Source: Pectinatus frisingensis
Lineage (GTDB): Bacteria; Bacillota; Negativicutes; Selenomonadales; Selenomonadaceae
Assembly: GCF_015732285.1 (NCBI RefSeq)
Contig: NZ_WIQU01000030.1
Location: 1 to 45,923 of the forward strand
DNA: 45,923 nucleotides
Direction of reading: 5' to 3'
The notes under the pieces are model-generated. The model was not told the origin of the DNA. It worked only from the letters and a program-made list of their open reading frames with translations, and did not search any database. A program made the translations under genes and the position numbers. Positions 7,382 through 16,791 of the stretch are shown piece after piece; the first letter of the stretch is position 1; every line of letters begins with the position of its first letter.

Positions 7382-8785
7382 ATGGGTGTGAATATAAAAT
7401 ATAATTTTCCGGCAGATTTTTGGTGGGGTGCAGCAACATCTGGTCCACAGACAGAAGGCCGTTTTTATAAGAGACACGATAATGTTTTCGATTATTGGTT
7501 TGATAGGGAACCACAAGAATTTTTCAACCAGGTCGGTCCCAATGTGACTTCCAATTTTTTTAACAGCTATAAAGAAGATATTCAGATGATGAAGTCTATT
7601 GGACTTAATTCTGTTCGTACATCAATACAATGGACGCGGTTGATAAAAGATTTTGAAACGGCACAAGTGGATGAAGACGGACTTAGATTTTACAATAATG
7701 TCATTGATGAGTTCTTGAAGGCTGGTATAATACCGGTGATAAATTTGCACCATTTTGATTTACCGGTGGAACTGTATGATAAATATGGTGGTTGGGAATC
7801 AAAAAAGGTAGTAGAGCTGTTCGTATTATTTGCCCAAAAATGTTTTTCATTATTTGGTGATAGAGTTAAATATTGGATAACATTTAATGAACCTATGGTA
7901 ATTGTCGAGGGAGAATATCTTTATCAATTCCATTATCCTAAAATTGTTGACGGCAAAAAGGCGGTCCAGGTATTATATAATCTCAATTTAGCTTCAGCCA
8001 AAGTCGTTGAGGCCTTCCATCAAACCAGATGTGCTGAAAACGGCGGCAAGATAGGAGTGGTGCTCAACCTTACACCTTCTTATCCACGTTCCCAAGCGGA
8101 AAACGACGTAAAAGCCGCTAATTTTGTCGAAGACTTTTTTAATCGCTCATTCTTGGATCCGGCTATAAAAGGGGAATTTTCCAGCTCGCTTGTAGATGTA
8201 TTGAGAAAAGATGATGTCTTGTGGGAGGCAACACCGGAAGAATTGGCAATAATACGCAATAATACGGTGGATTATCTGGGAGTCAACTACTACCAGCCGC
8301 GCCGGGCCAAAGCCAAGGAAGCCCCCTTTGATAAATCTAAAAGCTGGATGCCGGACAAATATTTTGATGATTATAAACTGCCAGGATGCCGGATGAACCC
8401 ATACCGCGGCTGGGAGATATATCCCCAGGCCATTTATGATATTGCCATGAATATTAAGAATAACTATGGTAATATCTCATGGTATCTTTCAGAAAACGGC
8501 ATGGGTGTTGAAGGTGAAGAAAAATATGTGCAAAAGGACGGCAGTATTGATGATCAGTATCGGATAGATTTTTATGAAGAACATCTTTCCTGGCTGCATA
8601 AGGCAATTAGTGAAGGAGCAAATTGCTTTGGCTTCCATGCCTGGACACCGATAGACTGCTGGTCTTGGTCCAATGCCTATAAAAACCGCTATGGTTATAT
8701 AGCCGTGGACCTTGCGACCCAGATAAAGACCATTAAAAAATCAGGTTATTGGATCAAAAAAGTAGCACAGCAAAATGGTTTCTGA
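7382..8785 (+). CDS. bglA: GH1 6-phospho-beta-glucosidase
   Basis: A 467-residue cytoplasmic family 1 glycoside hydrolase, the usual partner of a Lac/Cel PTS, which splits the phosphorylated disaccharide after import. The N-terminus carries the GH1 signature FPADFWWGAATSGPQTEG. Glu170 in TFNEP is the expected acid/base and Glu371 in SENG the nucleophile. The C-terminal half has the conserved GFHAWTPIDCWSWSNAYKNRYG aglycone region and a Lys/Tyr-rich end (KSGYWIKKV) where phospho-specific members bind phosphate. No signal peptide is present, as expected. Whether it prefers 6-phospho-glucosides or 6-phospho-mannosides cannot be decided here. Confidence 0.9.
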   Translation: MGVNIKYNFPADFWWGAATSGPQTEGRFYKRHDNVFDYWFDREPQEFFNQVGPNVTSNFFNSYKEDIQMMKSIGLNSVRTSIQWTRLIKDFETAQVDEDGLRFYNNVIDEFLKAGIIPVINLHHFDLPVELYDKYGGWESKKVVELFVLFAQKCFSLFGDRVKYWITFNEPMVIVEGEYLYQFHYPKIVDGKKAVQVLYNLNLASAKVVEAFHQTRCAENGGKIGVVLNLTPSYPRSQAENDVKAANFVEDFFNRSFLDPAIKGEFSSSLVDVLRKDDVLWEATPEELAIIRNNTVDYLGVNYYQPRRAKAKEAPFDKSKSWMPDKYFDDYKLPGCRMNPYRGWEIYPQAIYDIAMNIKNNYGNISWYLSENGMGVEGEEKYVQKDGSIDDQYRIDFYEEHLSWLHKAISEGANCFGFHAWTPIDCWSWSNAYKNRYGYIAVDLATQIKTIKKSGYWIKKVAQQNGF

Positions 8786-8793
8786 GATTAGAG

Positions 8794-8826
8794 CCCACCG
8801 GTCATGGCCTAGCTATGATCGGCGGG
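8794..8826 (+). terminator. Hairpin after the GH1 gene
   Basis: CCCACCGGTCAT pairs with ATGATCGGCGGG (12-bp stem, one mismatch, one G-U) across a 9-base loop. The following bases are TAAAAAGG, without a U-run, so termination may be weak or the hairpin may protect the 3' end. Confidence 0.5.
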
Positions 8827-8914
8827 TAAAAAGGAAGGGTATTAAGATATAGGTTTCTTGTATATATTAAGTAAATTATCATAGTATTTTAAATAAAAGA
8901 GAGGAGACTGAATA

Positions 8915-10294
8915 ATGAGATTAAAAAGATTATTGAAAACAGCAGTTATGTGCGCGTTTATCGGAGCGGTTTCCAGTACTGCTTTTGCAGCAAAGACGGA
9001 TGATACTGCATGGGAAAATCCAGATAGTAAAATATATGTTGAAAAGAAAGCTGTGCCGGATAATGCCAAGGCAAGAGTTGAAGCTCCCACGGTCAGTGAA
9101 CTGGCAGATAAGGCGCCCAAATCAATAATATTGACCGATCCCAATGCCACCAAAGAAACAGTCGGACTGTATCAATATCTGGCTGCCTTAGGGAAGACTG
9201 ATTATGTTCTTTATGGACATCAAAACGATGCACATCACAAAATGTTTTTAACTAACAGCGGAAGTAATTCCGATACTAAAGATGTCACCGGTTCTTTAGC
9301 CGGCATTGTCGGTATGGATGCGCTTTCACTTACCGGTTCGGAACTGAATCTCACCGATAGTGAAGTAGCCAAAGGTGTCACTTATGTTGATAAACTGGCC
9401 GATATTGCAATTAAAGCGTCAAAAGAAGGTGCAATAATTACTTTATCAATGCATATGCCCAACTTTGCCGAAATAAAAGATCGCGGTAAAAAAGATGGTA
9501 AATATGATTATATCGGCTATTCTCCAAATGTATTCACCGGTAACGTAGTGCAGCGCATTGTACCCGGCGGAGATTTGAATGATGTCTACACAGGATATCT
9601 TGACTTGATAGCAGACTTTGCATTGAAGCTGGAAAAGGCCGGAGTTCCGGTGATTTATCGGCCACTCCATGAACAAAACGGTTATTGGTTTTATTGGGGG
9701 GCAAAATATTGTACATCACAGGAATTTGTAAATCTTTATCACTATACAGTAAAATATCTGCGTGACGTGAGGAATGTACATAATTTCCTTTATGCTATTT
9801 CTCCTAACGGTCCTTTTAAGACGAAAGAAGAGTATCTTGACAGATACCCAGGTGACAGATATGTCGATATTATGGGTGTTGATACTTATGATGACAATCC
9901 ACCCGGACCGGCTAAATCGGATCCGTGGTTCAAGGGTTTTGCCCTGACCTTGCAGTCAGTCAATGACGCGGCAAAGCTGCACCACAAAATACCGGCTCTC
10001 ACAGAAGTAGGAATACGTGACGGTGGCAGCCTGGCAGTATCAAACAATAAAGATAAAGACTGGTTCAGCGAAGTATCAAAGATGGTAGGCAAGACAGATA
10101 TGCCATATTTCATGGTATGGTCAAATTTCGAACGTGAACCGCATAATTTCTTTGCTCCGTATATGGTAAGTAAAACTCGCGGACATGAAATGATAAATAA
10201 ATTTATTAATTATTATAATGAAAAGGATTCGATATTTGCTGATGGTGTAACTGATTACAGCCAGATGCCGACTCCGGTCATTATTAATAAATAG
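8915..10294 (+). CDS. Exported GH26 beta-mannanase (single domain)
   Basis: A 459-residue protein with a clear signal peptide (basic MRLKRLLK, hydrophobic core, STAFAA cleavage region at about residue 25). The catalytic module (about 85-440) shows GH26 marks: VLYGHQND, Glu253 in RPLHEQNG as acid/base and Glu364 in LTEVGIRDG as nucleophile, with the PYFMVWSNFE strand near the end. GH26 enzymes mostly cleave beta-1,4-mannan. No carbohydrate-binding module or surface anchor is seen, so it may act in the periplasm or be released. GAGAGGAG precedes the ATG. It is closely related to the catalytic domain of the gene at 11162. Confidence 0.92.
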   Translation: MRLKRLLKTAVMCAFIGAVSSTAFAAKTDDTAWENPDSKIYVEKKAVPDNAKARVEAPTVSELADKAPKSIILTDPNATKETVGLYQYLAALGKTDYVLYGHQNDAHHKMFLTNSGSNSDTKDVTGSLAGIVGMDALSLTGSELNLTDSEVAKGVTYVDKLADIAIKASKEGAIITLSMHMPNFAEIKDRGKKDGKYDYIGYSPNVFTGNVVQRIVPGGDLNDVYTGYLDLIADFALKLEKAGVPVIYRPLHEQNGYWFYWGAKYCTSQEFVNLYHYTVKYLRDVRNVHNFLYAISPNGPFKTKEEYLDRYPGDRYVDIMGVDTYDDNPPGPAKSDPWFKGFALTLQSVNDAAKLHHKIPALTEVGIRDGGSLAVSNNKDKDWFSEVSKMVGKTDMPYFMVWSNFEREPHNFFAPYMVSKTRGHEMINKFINYYNEKDSIFADGVTDYSQMPTPVIINK

Positions 10295-10326
10295 TCTTTC
10301 CAATTTATGTTATACCCTTTATGCTA

Positions 10327-10468
10327 GGGGCTGTCATATGCAGTATTATTAATAAATATGTAATATTCTTAGAATCTGCCCGTTTCTAATTAAGAGTGAG
10401 GTTTACTTTGTTGGGTGGCTATAGAAATTATCTATTTGTTTGAATTATATATTACATATGACAGCCCC
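10327..10468. repeat. MITE-like element with 14-bp perfect inverted ends
   Basis: GGGGCTGTCATATG (10327-10340) is repeated exactly inverted at 10455-10468, and the similarity continues loosely inward. The 142-bp element has no coding capacity and separates the first GH26 gene from the CBM gene. The outer GGGGCTGTC matches the ends of the 13877 repeat. No target duplication is obvious. It could also act as a long-stem terminator. Confidence 0.55.
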
Positions 10469-10526
10469 ACCACTTTGTTTTGAAGAAATATTAGACACGT
10501 TTTAATAAACGAGAGGAAAATAAATC

Positions 10527-11147
10527 ATGAATAGAGAGAGAATTTTAAAAAAAATATTGCCACTAGCTTTATCAGCAGTTTTATTTACCGGTGGGCTTCC
10601 TGCTGCAACGGCATTTGCTGATGCAGCAACCACTCCGATAACCTGGGATTTTTCACAAGGACTTGGTGCGTGGAAGTTTAACGGTATTTGGGATTATAAC
10701 GGAATACCGGCAGTAACATATGATTCGTCGGTAGGCGACGGTGCAATAAAGATTGCAGTAGATTATTCCAGTGTATCTAAGGAAAGCTGGAGCGAAGTAA
10801 AACTGTCGGATGGTGATATAAATCCTAATACACCGCTTAAGATGGATAATTGCAACTATCTGACTTTCGATTTTTATTATAATCCTGCTAGTATGCATGT
10901 TGGATCGTTTAAGACGAAACTGTATATAAAATCTTCCGACGGTAAGGAAGTAGTAAATGTCTGCCCGGATATCGATCTGGCATCAGGATTATCGGTTCCA
11001 GGAACAAGCCTGAAAAAGGTAAAAGTAAAGGTTCCCTTTAATGCGGTTACAGCGGATGCTGTTGATCTGGAAGTCAGTGTAGTGGGGAGTTTTACTGATT
11101 ATAAAGGTGATGTATATGTCGACAATATTACGCTGGGTCAGAAATAA
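10527..11147 (+). CDS. Stand-alone exported carbohydrate-binding protein (CBM27-like)
   Basis: A 206-residue protein with a signal peptide (residues 1 to about 33, ending ATAFADA) followed by a single beta-sandwich-like domain of about 170 residues. It has no catalytic motif. The domain (ITWDFSQGLGAWKFNG to VYVDNITLG) is clearly homologous to the N-terminal domain of the mannanase encoded immediately downstream. It resembles mannan-binding CBM27-type modules; the family is my best guess, not certain. It probably binds mannan at the cell surface or in the periplasm and may feed the GH26 enzymes. GAGAGGAAA lies before the ATG. Only 14 bp separate it from the next gene. Confidence 0.75.
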   Translation: MNRERILKKILPLALSAVLFTGGLPAATAFADAATTPITWDFSQGLGAWKFNGIWDYNGIPAVTYDSSVGDGAIKIAVDYSSVSKESWSEVKLSDGDINPNTPLKMDNCNYLTFDFYYNPASMHVGSFKTKLYIKSSDGKEVVNVCPDIDLASGLSVPGTSLKKVKVKVPFNAVTADAVDLEVSVVGSFTDYKGDVYVDNITLGQK

Positions 11148-11161
11148 AAAGGAATAATCTA

Positions 11162-13828
11162 ATGAATAAAAAATTATTAAGTAAAATTTTGCCTTTGACA
11201 TTATCAACTGGCTTTTTTTGGAGTGGTTTGCCGGCAGTCAACACGGTGTCGGTGCAGTTCACTAATGTAAACGTAGTTGAGGCGGCGAAAACAGCGGCTA
11301 AGAACTGGAATTTTTCGCATGACCTTGGATCATGGAACTACAGCGGTAAATGGGGCTATACCGGTACACCGTCACTGGAATATGATAAAGCAGTCGGCGG
11401 TGCCGGAAAACTCGATGTTGATTTTTCCGGTGATGCCGATAAAAGCTGGAGCGAAGTAAAAATAAGGCCAAGTGAGATAAATGACAGCACACCGCTGGTA
11501 TTGACCGGATATAATGTATTGACGTATAATTTTTATTTTGATGCTGCGGCAATGCAGGAAGGGGCTTTTAAAACTAAGTTATATATGAAGTCCAATACCG
11601 GCAAAGAGATAGTCAATACCTATACTGATGTGGATATGGCAGCAGCAAAGCCTGTAGCCGGTACTTCTTTAAAAAAAGTTGCGGTTCGCCTGCCATTTAC
11701 TACGGCAGATGCGGATATTACCTATATGGAACTCAGTGTGGTCGGCTGCAACACTAACTACAGAGGAGCTTTGTATGTAAACAATATCACCCTTGGACAT
11801 GAAAATGTAAAAGATGGATATGTCCAGAAAACAGCCCGGGTGATAAAAAAAGATAAGGTTGAATTGTCTGATCTTGCCCTGCCGGCACAAATAAATCTTG
11901 CCGATGGCAAGGCTTCTGAAAGTGCAGCGCAGTTAGCTGCCTATTTGAAAAGCATAACCGGTTCCGGGAAAGTATTGTATGGACACCAAAATGATATGCA
12001 CAAAAAAGCGGGTATTGGACCAAGTGATTCGGATACTTATGATATGGTCGGTGACTATCCGGCTGTCGTCGGGATCGATGGTCTGGCACTGACCGGCAGT
12101 GAAATGAGCCTGACTGATGAGGAAAAAGCGTCAGGAATGACATTTATTGACAAGGCTGTTCAAGTAGCAATAAAGGCCAAGCAAAAAGGGGCTATTATTA
12201 CTTTGTCAAATCATATGCCAAATTTTGCCGATGTGGCTAAAAGAGGAAAAGTTAACGGACAGTACGATTATTCCGGTTATTCGCCAAATGTGACCACAGG
12301 TGATGTCGTTTCACGTATAATGCCGGGTGGCGACCTTAATGGAGTATACCGGGGTTATCTTGATATGGTAGCCCAATATGATAAACGGCTGCAGGACTTA
12401 GACATTCCGGTATTATACCGTCCGTTCCATGAATGCAACGGCAGCTGGTTTTGGTGGGGTGCAGCCTTTTGTTCACCGAGCCAGTTTAAAAATTTATACC
12501 GGTATACAGAAGAGTATCTGCGTGATACTAAAGGTCTGCACAATATCCTTTATGTTTATTCCCCGGGCGGCCCTGTGACCAGTGAAGCCGATTACCTGAC
12601 ACGCTATCCAGGGGATGCTTTTGTTGATATAGTTGGATTTGACATGTATCACAGAGATCCGGCAAAAGCAGATGACTGGATGACATCACTCGATGCTACA
12701 ATGAATGTTATGAGTGCTTTTGCTAAAGATCATGATAAGATTCCGGCAGCTTCTGAAGTGGGCATCTTGGTCGGCAACAGTGCCATGCTGAAGTCGGGCA
12801 ACCAGCGTTTGGACTGGTTTAATGAAATACTGAGAAATATGTCACAGCATGGTATGGCTTACTTTATGACCTGGTCCAATTTTGATGAAACTAATTTTGA
12901 TGAACCGTATATGGTAAGCCCGTCCCGTGGGCATGAAATGGTAAACCAGTTCATTGATTTTTATAATAAGCCGCAAGTTATATTTGCCGGACAAATGCCG
13001 GATTATCGTAAAATAAAAGTTATCGAACAGGCAGCTGTAAAAACATACGGATATATTGTATCTCCCAACTCGTACAACAGAATTTTGACACCACAGACAC
13101 TAAAAGCCACTGTGTCAGGTAAGAGTGATGATGTTCAATTTGTATACAAGAAAAACGGAGTATCAGTTGCTGCTACCAAAGCGGTACAAGACGTTGTTGG
13201 TTCATATAGTGCGCAGATAACCCAGGCAGATTTGACAAAAATTGGCAAATCTATGGGAACTATAGATTTAGTCATTGATGGGAAGTCTGCTGACAGTGTG
13301 AAAGTCATATTTAACATACCACAACCGCCGAAAGACATATCGCTGGTAGATGATTTTGAAGGCTACTATGGTGACAATGGGTTGCTGCAGGCTGTTTATT
13401 CCACTAATAACGGTGCAGGATGTTCTGTAAGCGCTGCTCTGAGTGATAAACATTCAGGCGGTGACACCGGACTGGCCTTTACTTATAAAATAAATAAAAA
13501 CGGCTATGCCGGTATCATAAAAAATATGAACGGTGCTGACTGGTCGGCCTACAACGCTGTACAATTCTGGCTTACACCGGACGGTAAAAAACAAAAATTA
13601 ATTATTCAGATAAATACCAACGGTGAAGATTTTGAAGTCGATCTTTCTTCATACACTGCGGGAACGACTCCAACACTGGTAACAATTCCTTTCAGTCAAT
13701 TTAAAGGAAAGCAAAATGGCAAATTCGATAAATCCAATATCCAGCACTTTGCGATATACTGTAATACAATGGGTGATACCATAGTCGATTCGACGATGTA
13801 TTTTGATGATATTAAAGCCGTAAAATAG
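11162..13828 (+). CDS. Exported multi-domain GH26 beta-mannanase
   Basis: An 888-residue secreted enzyme. In order: signal peptide (1 to about 42); a CBM27-like module (about 46-218) homologous to the preceding gene's product; a GH26 catalytic module (about 265-620) with LYGHQND, acid/base Glu424 in RPFHECNG and nucleophile Glu532 in ASEVGILVG; an Ig/X2-like module (about 632-728); and a C-terminal beta-sandwich CBM (about 735-888, DDFEGYYGD to MYFDDIKAV) of CBM11/CBM23-like type (family uncertain). Two binding modules around the catalytic domain suit insoluble mannan. No SLH, sortase or lipobox anchor was seen. The start is supported by AAGGAAT before the ATG and by the signal peptide. Confidence 0.92.
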   Translation: MNKKLLSKILPLTLSTGFFWSGLPAVNTVSVQFTNVNVVEAAKTAAKNWNFSHDLGSWNYSGKWGYTGTPSLEYDKAVGGAGKLDVDFSGDADKSWSEVKIRPSEINDSTPLVLTGYNVLTYNFYFDAAAMQEGAFKTKLYMKSNTGKEIVNTYTDVDMAAAKPVAGTSLKKVAVRLPFTTADADITYMELSVVGCNTNYRGALYVNNITLGHENVKDGYVQKTARVIKKDKVELSDLALPAQINLADGKASESAAQLAAYLKSITGSGKVLYGHQNDMHKKAGIGPSDSDTYDMVGDYPAVVGIDGLALTGSEMSLTDEEKASGMTFIDKAVQVAIKAKQKGAIITLSNHMPNFADVAKRGKVNGQYDYSGYSPNVTTGDVVSRIMPGGDLNGVYRGYLDMVAQYDKRLQDLDIPVLYRPFHECNGSWFWWGAAFCSPSQFKNLYRYTEEYLRDTKGLHNILYVYSPGGPVTSEADYLTRYPGDAFVDIVGFDMYHRDPAKADDWMTSLDATMNVMSAFAKDHDKIPAASEVGILVGNSAMLKSGNQRLDWFNEILRNMSQHGMAYFMTWSNFDETNFDEPYMVSPSRGHEMVNQFIDFYNKPQVIFAGQMPDYRKIKVIEQAAVKTYGYIVSPNSYNRILTPQTLKATVSGKSDDVQFVYKKNGVSVAATKAVQDVVGSYSAQITQADLTKIGKSMGTIDLVIDGKSADSVKVIFNIPQPPKDISLVDDFEGYYGDNGLLQAVYSTNNGAGCSVSAALSDKHSGGDTGLAFTYKINKNGYAGIIKNMNGADWSAYNAVQFWLTPDGKKQKLIIQINTNGEDFEVDLSSYTAGTTPTLVTIPFSQFKGKQNGKFDKSNIQHFAIYCNTMGDTIVDSTMYFDDIKAVK

Positions 13829-13876
13829 AAATGTGCTATTTAAATTTTAAAAATCATTTAGTGTAATTGAAGAAAA

Positions 13877-14015
13877 GGGGTTGTCGCACAAACGACATTG
13901 ACCTCATGAATATGCAATCTACTGCCATTATCCGGTTCTGTATCCTTACAAAAGGAAATAGCGGGAACGGAATAGTGTATATTTATGAATGAAAATGTTT
14001 GTGTGTGACAGCCCC
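13877..14015. repeat. MITE-like element with GGGGYTGTC inverted ends
   Basis: Left end GGGGTTGTCGCACAAAC (from 13877) and right end GTTTGTGTGTGACAGCCCC (to 14015) are imperfect inverted repeats. The interior shares TCATGAATATGCAAT and a GCGGGAA-type word with the repeat at 43425-43544, which points to one family. No coding capacity. Confidence 0.55.
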
Positions 14016-14050
14016 TCATTTTTATATATTTACATAAAGTGAGAAATAAA

Positions 14051-14127
14051 AAAATTCCTTTTTTTAGTAAAATAATACACTGCTGATTTCTCCAGCATCA
14101 GCAGTGTAAAAAAAGAGGAATTTTTAA
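14051..14127 (-). terminator. Terminator of the SLH porin gene
   Basis: ACACTGCTGA (14077-14086) pairs perfectly with TCAGCAGTGT (14098-14107). Outside it AAATTCCTTTTTTT and AAAAAAAGAGGAATTT also pair almost fully, so each strand has a U-rich tail. It lies just beyond the stop of the minus-strand porin gene. Confidence 0.85.
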
Positions 14128-14155
14128 TAGCGTACTATTGGGAAATTATTGGAAA

Positions 14156-15502
14156 TTAGAAGGCAAAGATAAGGTTAGAGAAGAAAGCTGTATGGTGAGG
14201 ATTTTCTGCAGCATATTCAGAATTAATTGCTTTACCAAAGAAGAAATAGTTTTGCAATTGAATATTCTTTGTGAAATGGTACCAAATACTGGCTTCCATA
14301 CCCTTACTGCCAGGTTTTTCACTACCGTTAACAATACTAGACATAATAAGAGCATCAGAACCAAGATACCGATAACCGATAGATGATCCCCAACGCTTGT
14401 CACCCCAAGGACTACCATTGTAAACGAGTTTGAGATCGTAAGCTTTGTTTTGATAATCCTGATTACCATGAGAATAGAAACCGGTAAGATCAAGATTTTT
14501 AGCCAGATTTTGACGGGCATTAAGAGCGATAATACCTAATCTGCCATCATAAGCATTCGGGGATTTGAGACTATAATAACCGAGCCCGGCAGATGTTTTA
14601 GGCGTAAAAGTATGTTCTGCAGAAAAACCATATACGCGAAGTGTAGCGTCATCTCTTGTGCTTCCATCATTATAGAAATCATAGCGATTGCCATGACGGA
14701 TAAAACCGGCTGACCAAGGAGAAGACAGATCGGCATTTTTTTCATATACTTTACCAGTATAAGCCTTAAGTGTAGTTTTACCCATGTTGTAATCAACTGC
14801 AACACCTTTAGTACGGGCGTTACCAACAACACCATCTTGTAAATCAGGAGTAAAGAGACCGATTGTGGCATTGATATTTTTGCCTATTGGCCCTTGGGCA
14901 TACATGCGATAAATCATAGCATTGACATCTTTATTGGATGTGCCATATAGATCAGAGAAAGATTCTTCTCCATTCCAGCCTTTGGTATTGGTTCCCCATT
15001 TCCAGTCTAAACCACTGTGGAATCCCCATCCGTCACCGACATCAGCATCGACATTCAGGAATATTTCTTTTTCCCACCAAGTATGGCTGTCGCTAATACC
15101 TTTCATAGCTTTGTTAGCGAAAACACCACTTATTTTTACATTATCAGTTTTCTTCTCGACATTTGACATGCGAATACCAAGAGAAGTTAACTCATCAGAG
15201 AATTCGTTAGATAGACGCTGAATTAGAGCTTTGTCTTCTTCACTGGCTTTTTCAGAGTGAGTGCGGGCACTAGCAATCATTTGTGCCATTTCGTAACGAG
15301 TAACAGCTCTGTCTCCACGGAATGTGCCATCACCATAGCCTGTGATGATACCATCATTGGTTAATTTGGTGACGGCGGCCACTGCCCAGTTGTCTGCTGG
15401 AACATCAGAGTATAGCTGGTCGGCGGAAGCAGCATATGCTGCACTTGTGGTAATAATAAGTGCGGATAAAGTGGATAAAATAACTTTTCTTTTGTTCTTC
15501 AT
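14156..15502 (-). CDS. SLH-domain outer-membrane porin (OmpM type)
   Basis: A 448-residue outer-membrane channel typical of Negativicutes. Residues 1 to about 25 are a signal peptide ending AAYAA. An SLH domain (about 31-75, YSDVPADNW through TRYEMAQMI) should bind the polyaminated peptidoglycan and tether the membrane. A helical stretch follows (about 78-122, heptad-like), then a beta-barrel with many alternating aromatic strands, ending in a terminal Phe (LIFAF), the usual BAM signal. A strong ribosome site (GGGGAGAAAGGAAA) precedes the ATG. Lying next to the mannan genes it could pass oligosaccharides, but general porins look the same. Confidence 0.93.
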   Translation of the reverse strand: MKNKRKVILSTLSALIITTSAAYAASADQLYSDVPADNWAVAAVTKLTNDGIITGYGDGTFRGDRAVTRYEMAQMIASARTHSEKASEEDKALIQRLSNEFSDELTSLGIRMSNVEKKTDNVKISGVFANKAMKGISDSHTWWEKEIFLNVDADVGDGWGFHSGLDWKWGTNTKGWNGEESFSDLYGTSNKDVNAMIYRMYAQGPIGKNINATIGLFTPDLQDGVVGNARTKGVAVDYNMGKTTLKAYTGKVYEKNADLSSPWSAGFIRHGNRYDFYNDGSTRDDATLRVYGFSAEHTFTPKTSAGLGYYSLKSPNAYDGRLGIIALNARQNLAKNLDLTGFYSHGNQDYQNKAYDLKLVYNGSPWGDKRWGSSIGYRYLGSDALIMSSIVNGSEKPGSKGMEASIWYHFTKNIQLQNYFFFGKAINSEYAAENPHHTAFFSNLIFAF

Positions 15503-15575
15503 AAATTTTCCTTTCTCCCCTTACTTATGAATATAACAGAAAATTCATATTCATATTAATTAACTTAACAGAGTT

Positions 15576-15605
15576 AATATAACATCAATACAGTCAGTTT
15601 GTCAA
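15576..15605 (-). promoter_or_regulatory. Promoter of the SLH porin gene
   Basis: On the minus strand TTGACA (15605-15600) is followed after 17-18 bp by TTATAT/TATATT (15582-15576). It lies about 75 bp before the porin start codon. A full -35 box fits a highly expressed outer-membrane protein. Confidence 0.6.
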
Positions 15606-15862
15606 TAAAAAATATATCTTTTATAAAAATAAAATATAACAAAAATAAAATATAACATTACAAATATGAAAATATAAAGACATTTATTGTTTGACAGTAT
15701 TAATAAAAATCATTGATCTGAATTAGTTTTAAATAAAACTTAAAAAGTACTTATTTGGTATGTGTTTTTGCCGATTTGAAAAATTTCTTGTTAAGGAACA
15801 TACAATATAAATAGAAAGGTACGTTAAAATAAAAATTTATTTATAAAAAACCAGTAAAATTA

Positions 15863-15914
15863 TTGACATGACAAACAAATAGTATTGTTATGTCAAAGCG
15901 TATTAAGTTATAAT
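15863..15914 (+). promoter_or_regulatory. Palindromic operator and promoter of the first GntR gene
   Basis: TTGACATGACAA (15863-15874) and TTGTTATGTCAA (15885-15896) form a 12-bp inverted repeat with one mismatch and a 10-bp centre. The right arm overlaps a likely -35 (TTGTTA), 18 bp before a TATAAT at 15909-15914. This is where an autoregulating GntR repressor would bind (inference). The half-site TTGACA/TGTCA recurs in the promoters at 5200 and 16801-16815. Confidence 0.65.
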
Positions 15915-15940
15915 ATATATTATAAAAATGAGGTGGGATA

Positions 15941-16654
15941 ATGATTAAATATCAGGCGATTGCAAATGACATTAAAAAAAAGATAACTGATGGGAAATAC
16001 ATGCCCGGTGATCAGTTATCTTTAGAAAAAGAAATGTGTGAAGAATATAGCGTAAGCAGAATAACCATCAAACGTGCTGTTGATGAATTGGTTAATTTGG
16101 GACTGATAGTCAAGCGGCGCGGTTCCGGTACATTTGTAAAATCAATTGAAGATGAAGAAGATATCAGGGAACTTAGCATGGCGCGTCAATTTGCCGGTTT
16201 TGCAGAAACAAACAAGGGACATGAAATAGGAACAGTGGTGATAAAGTTTGATATTGATCACCCATCCAAGGAAGTAGCAGCGAAACTGCAGCTAACGACG
16301 GAAGACTTTGTCTATGACATAATACGTGCTCGGTCGGCTGATGACCAAGCAATCGTTATTGAATATACCAAAATGCCTATTCAGTTGATTGCCGGTTTGA
16401 AAAAAGAACATATCGAATCGTCTATTTATTCCTATATACAAGATAAGCTGCATCTTAAAATTCAATCAGCTCATCGCACTATTCGTGCGGTAATGCCAAC
16501 TTCTTTAGAAAAAAAATATTTAAAAATTGATAAAGAGTTACCTCTGCTGGAGATAGAACAGGTTGCTTTCCTTGATGATGGCAGCCCGTTTGAATATTCA
16601 ATATCACGGCATCGTGGAGATAAAATAGCATTTAAAACAGTAAGTATTCGTTAA
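15941..16654 (+). CDS. GntR-family (HutC/UTRA) transcriptional regulator, copy 1
   Basis: A 237-residue cytoplasmic regulator. Residues 1 to about 70 are a GntR winged helix (SLEKEMCEEYSVSRITIKRA, then the wing RRGSGTFV); residues about 95-232 form a UTRA effector domain, which in sugar regulators usually binds a phosphorylated sugar. GAGGTGG precedes the ATG. It is highly similar along its whole length to the regulator at 17183 (both end ...DKIAFK.VS.R), so one is a duplicate of the other. It probably controls the PTS/mannanase genes and itself. It is transcribed alone, unlike copy 2. Confidence 0.9.
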   Translation: MIKYQAIANDIKKKITDGKYMPGDQLSLEKEMCEEYSVSRITIKRAVDELVNLGLIVKRRGSGTFVKSIEDEEDIRELSMARQFAGFAETNKGHEIGTVVIKFDIDHPSKEVAAKLQLTTEDFVYDIIRARSADDQAIVIEYTKMPIQLIAGLKKEHIESSIYSYIQDKLHLKIQSAHRTIRAVMPTSLEKKYLKIDKELPLLEIEQVAFLDDGSPFEYSISRHRGDKIAFKTVSIR

Positions 16655-16791
16655 TGAAAAAAGTTTTGATTTTGTGACTCAATTTGGAAACTATATGGAT
16701 TTTATGAAAGATATTTTTTATATAAAAGTCACTACAATCTAAGGTTTAACTATTTTATTTCTCATATGTATTTATTTAAAAATATTCTAGT

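Larger units (their letters stand above)
15503..15940. other. Long AT-rich divergent intergenic region
   Basis: A 438-bp region between the minus-strand porin and the plus-strand GntR gene. It is extremely AT-rich and contains AATAAAATATAAC twice in tandem (about 15627-15656). It holds the porin promoter on the left and the GntR palindrome and promoter on the right. No gene is supportable in it. Confidence 0.5.

Noticed and set aside
11787-12143. A 118-codon minus-strand reading frame inside the mannanase gene
   Set aside because: It lies fully opposite the GH26 coding sequence, has no ribosome site and no recognisable protein; it is a shadow of the real gene.
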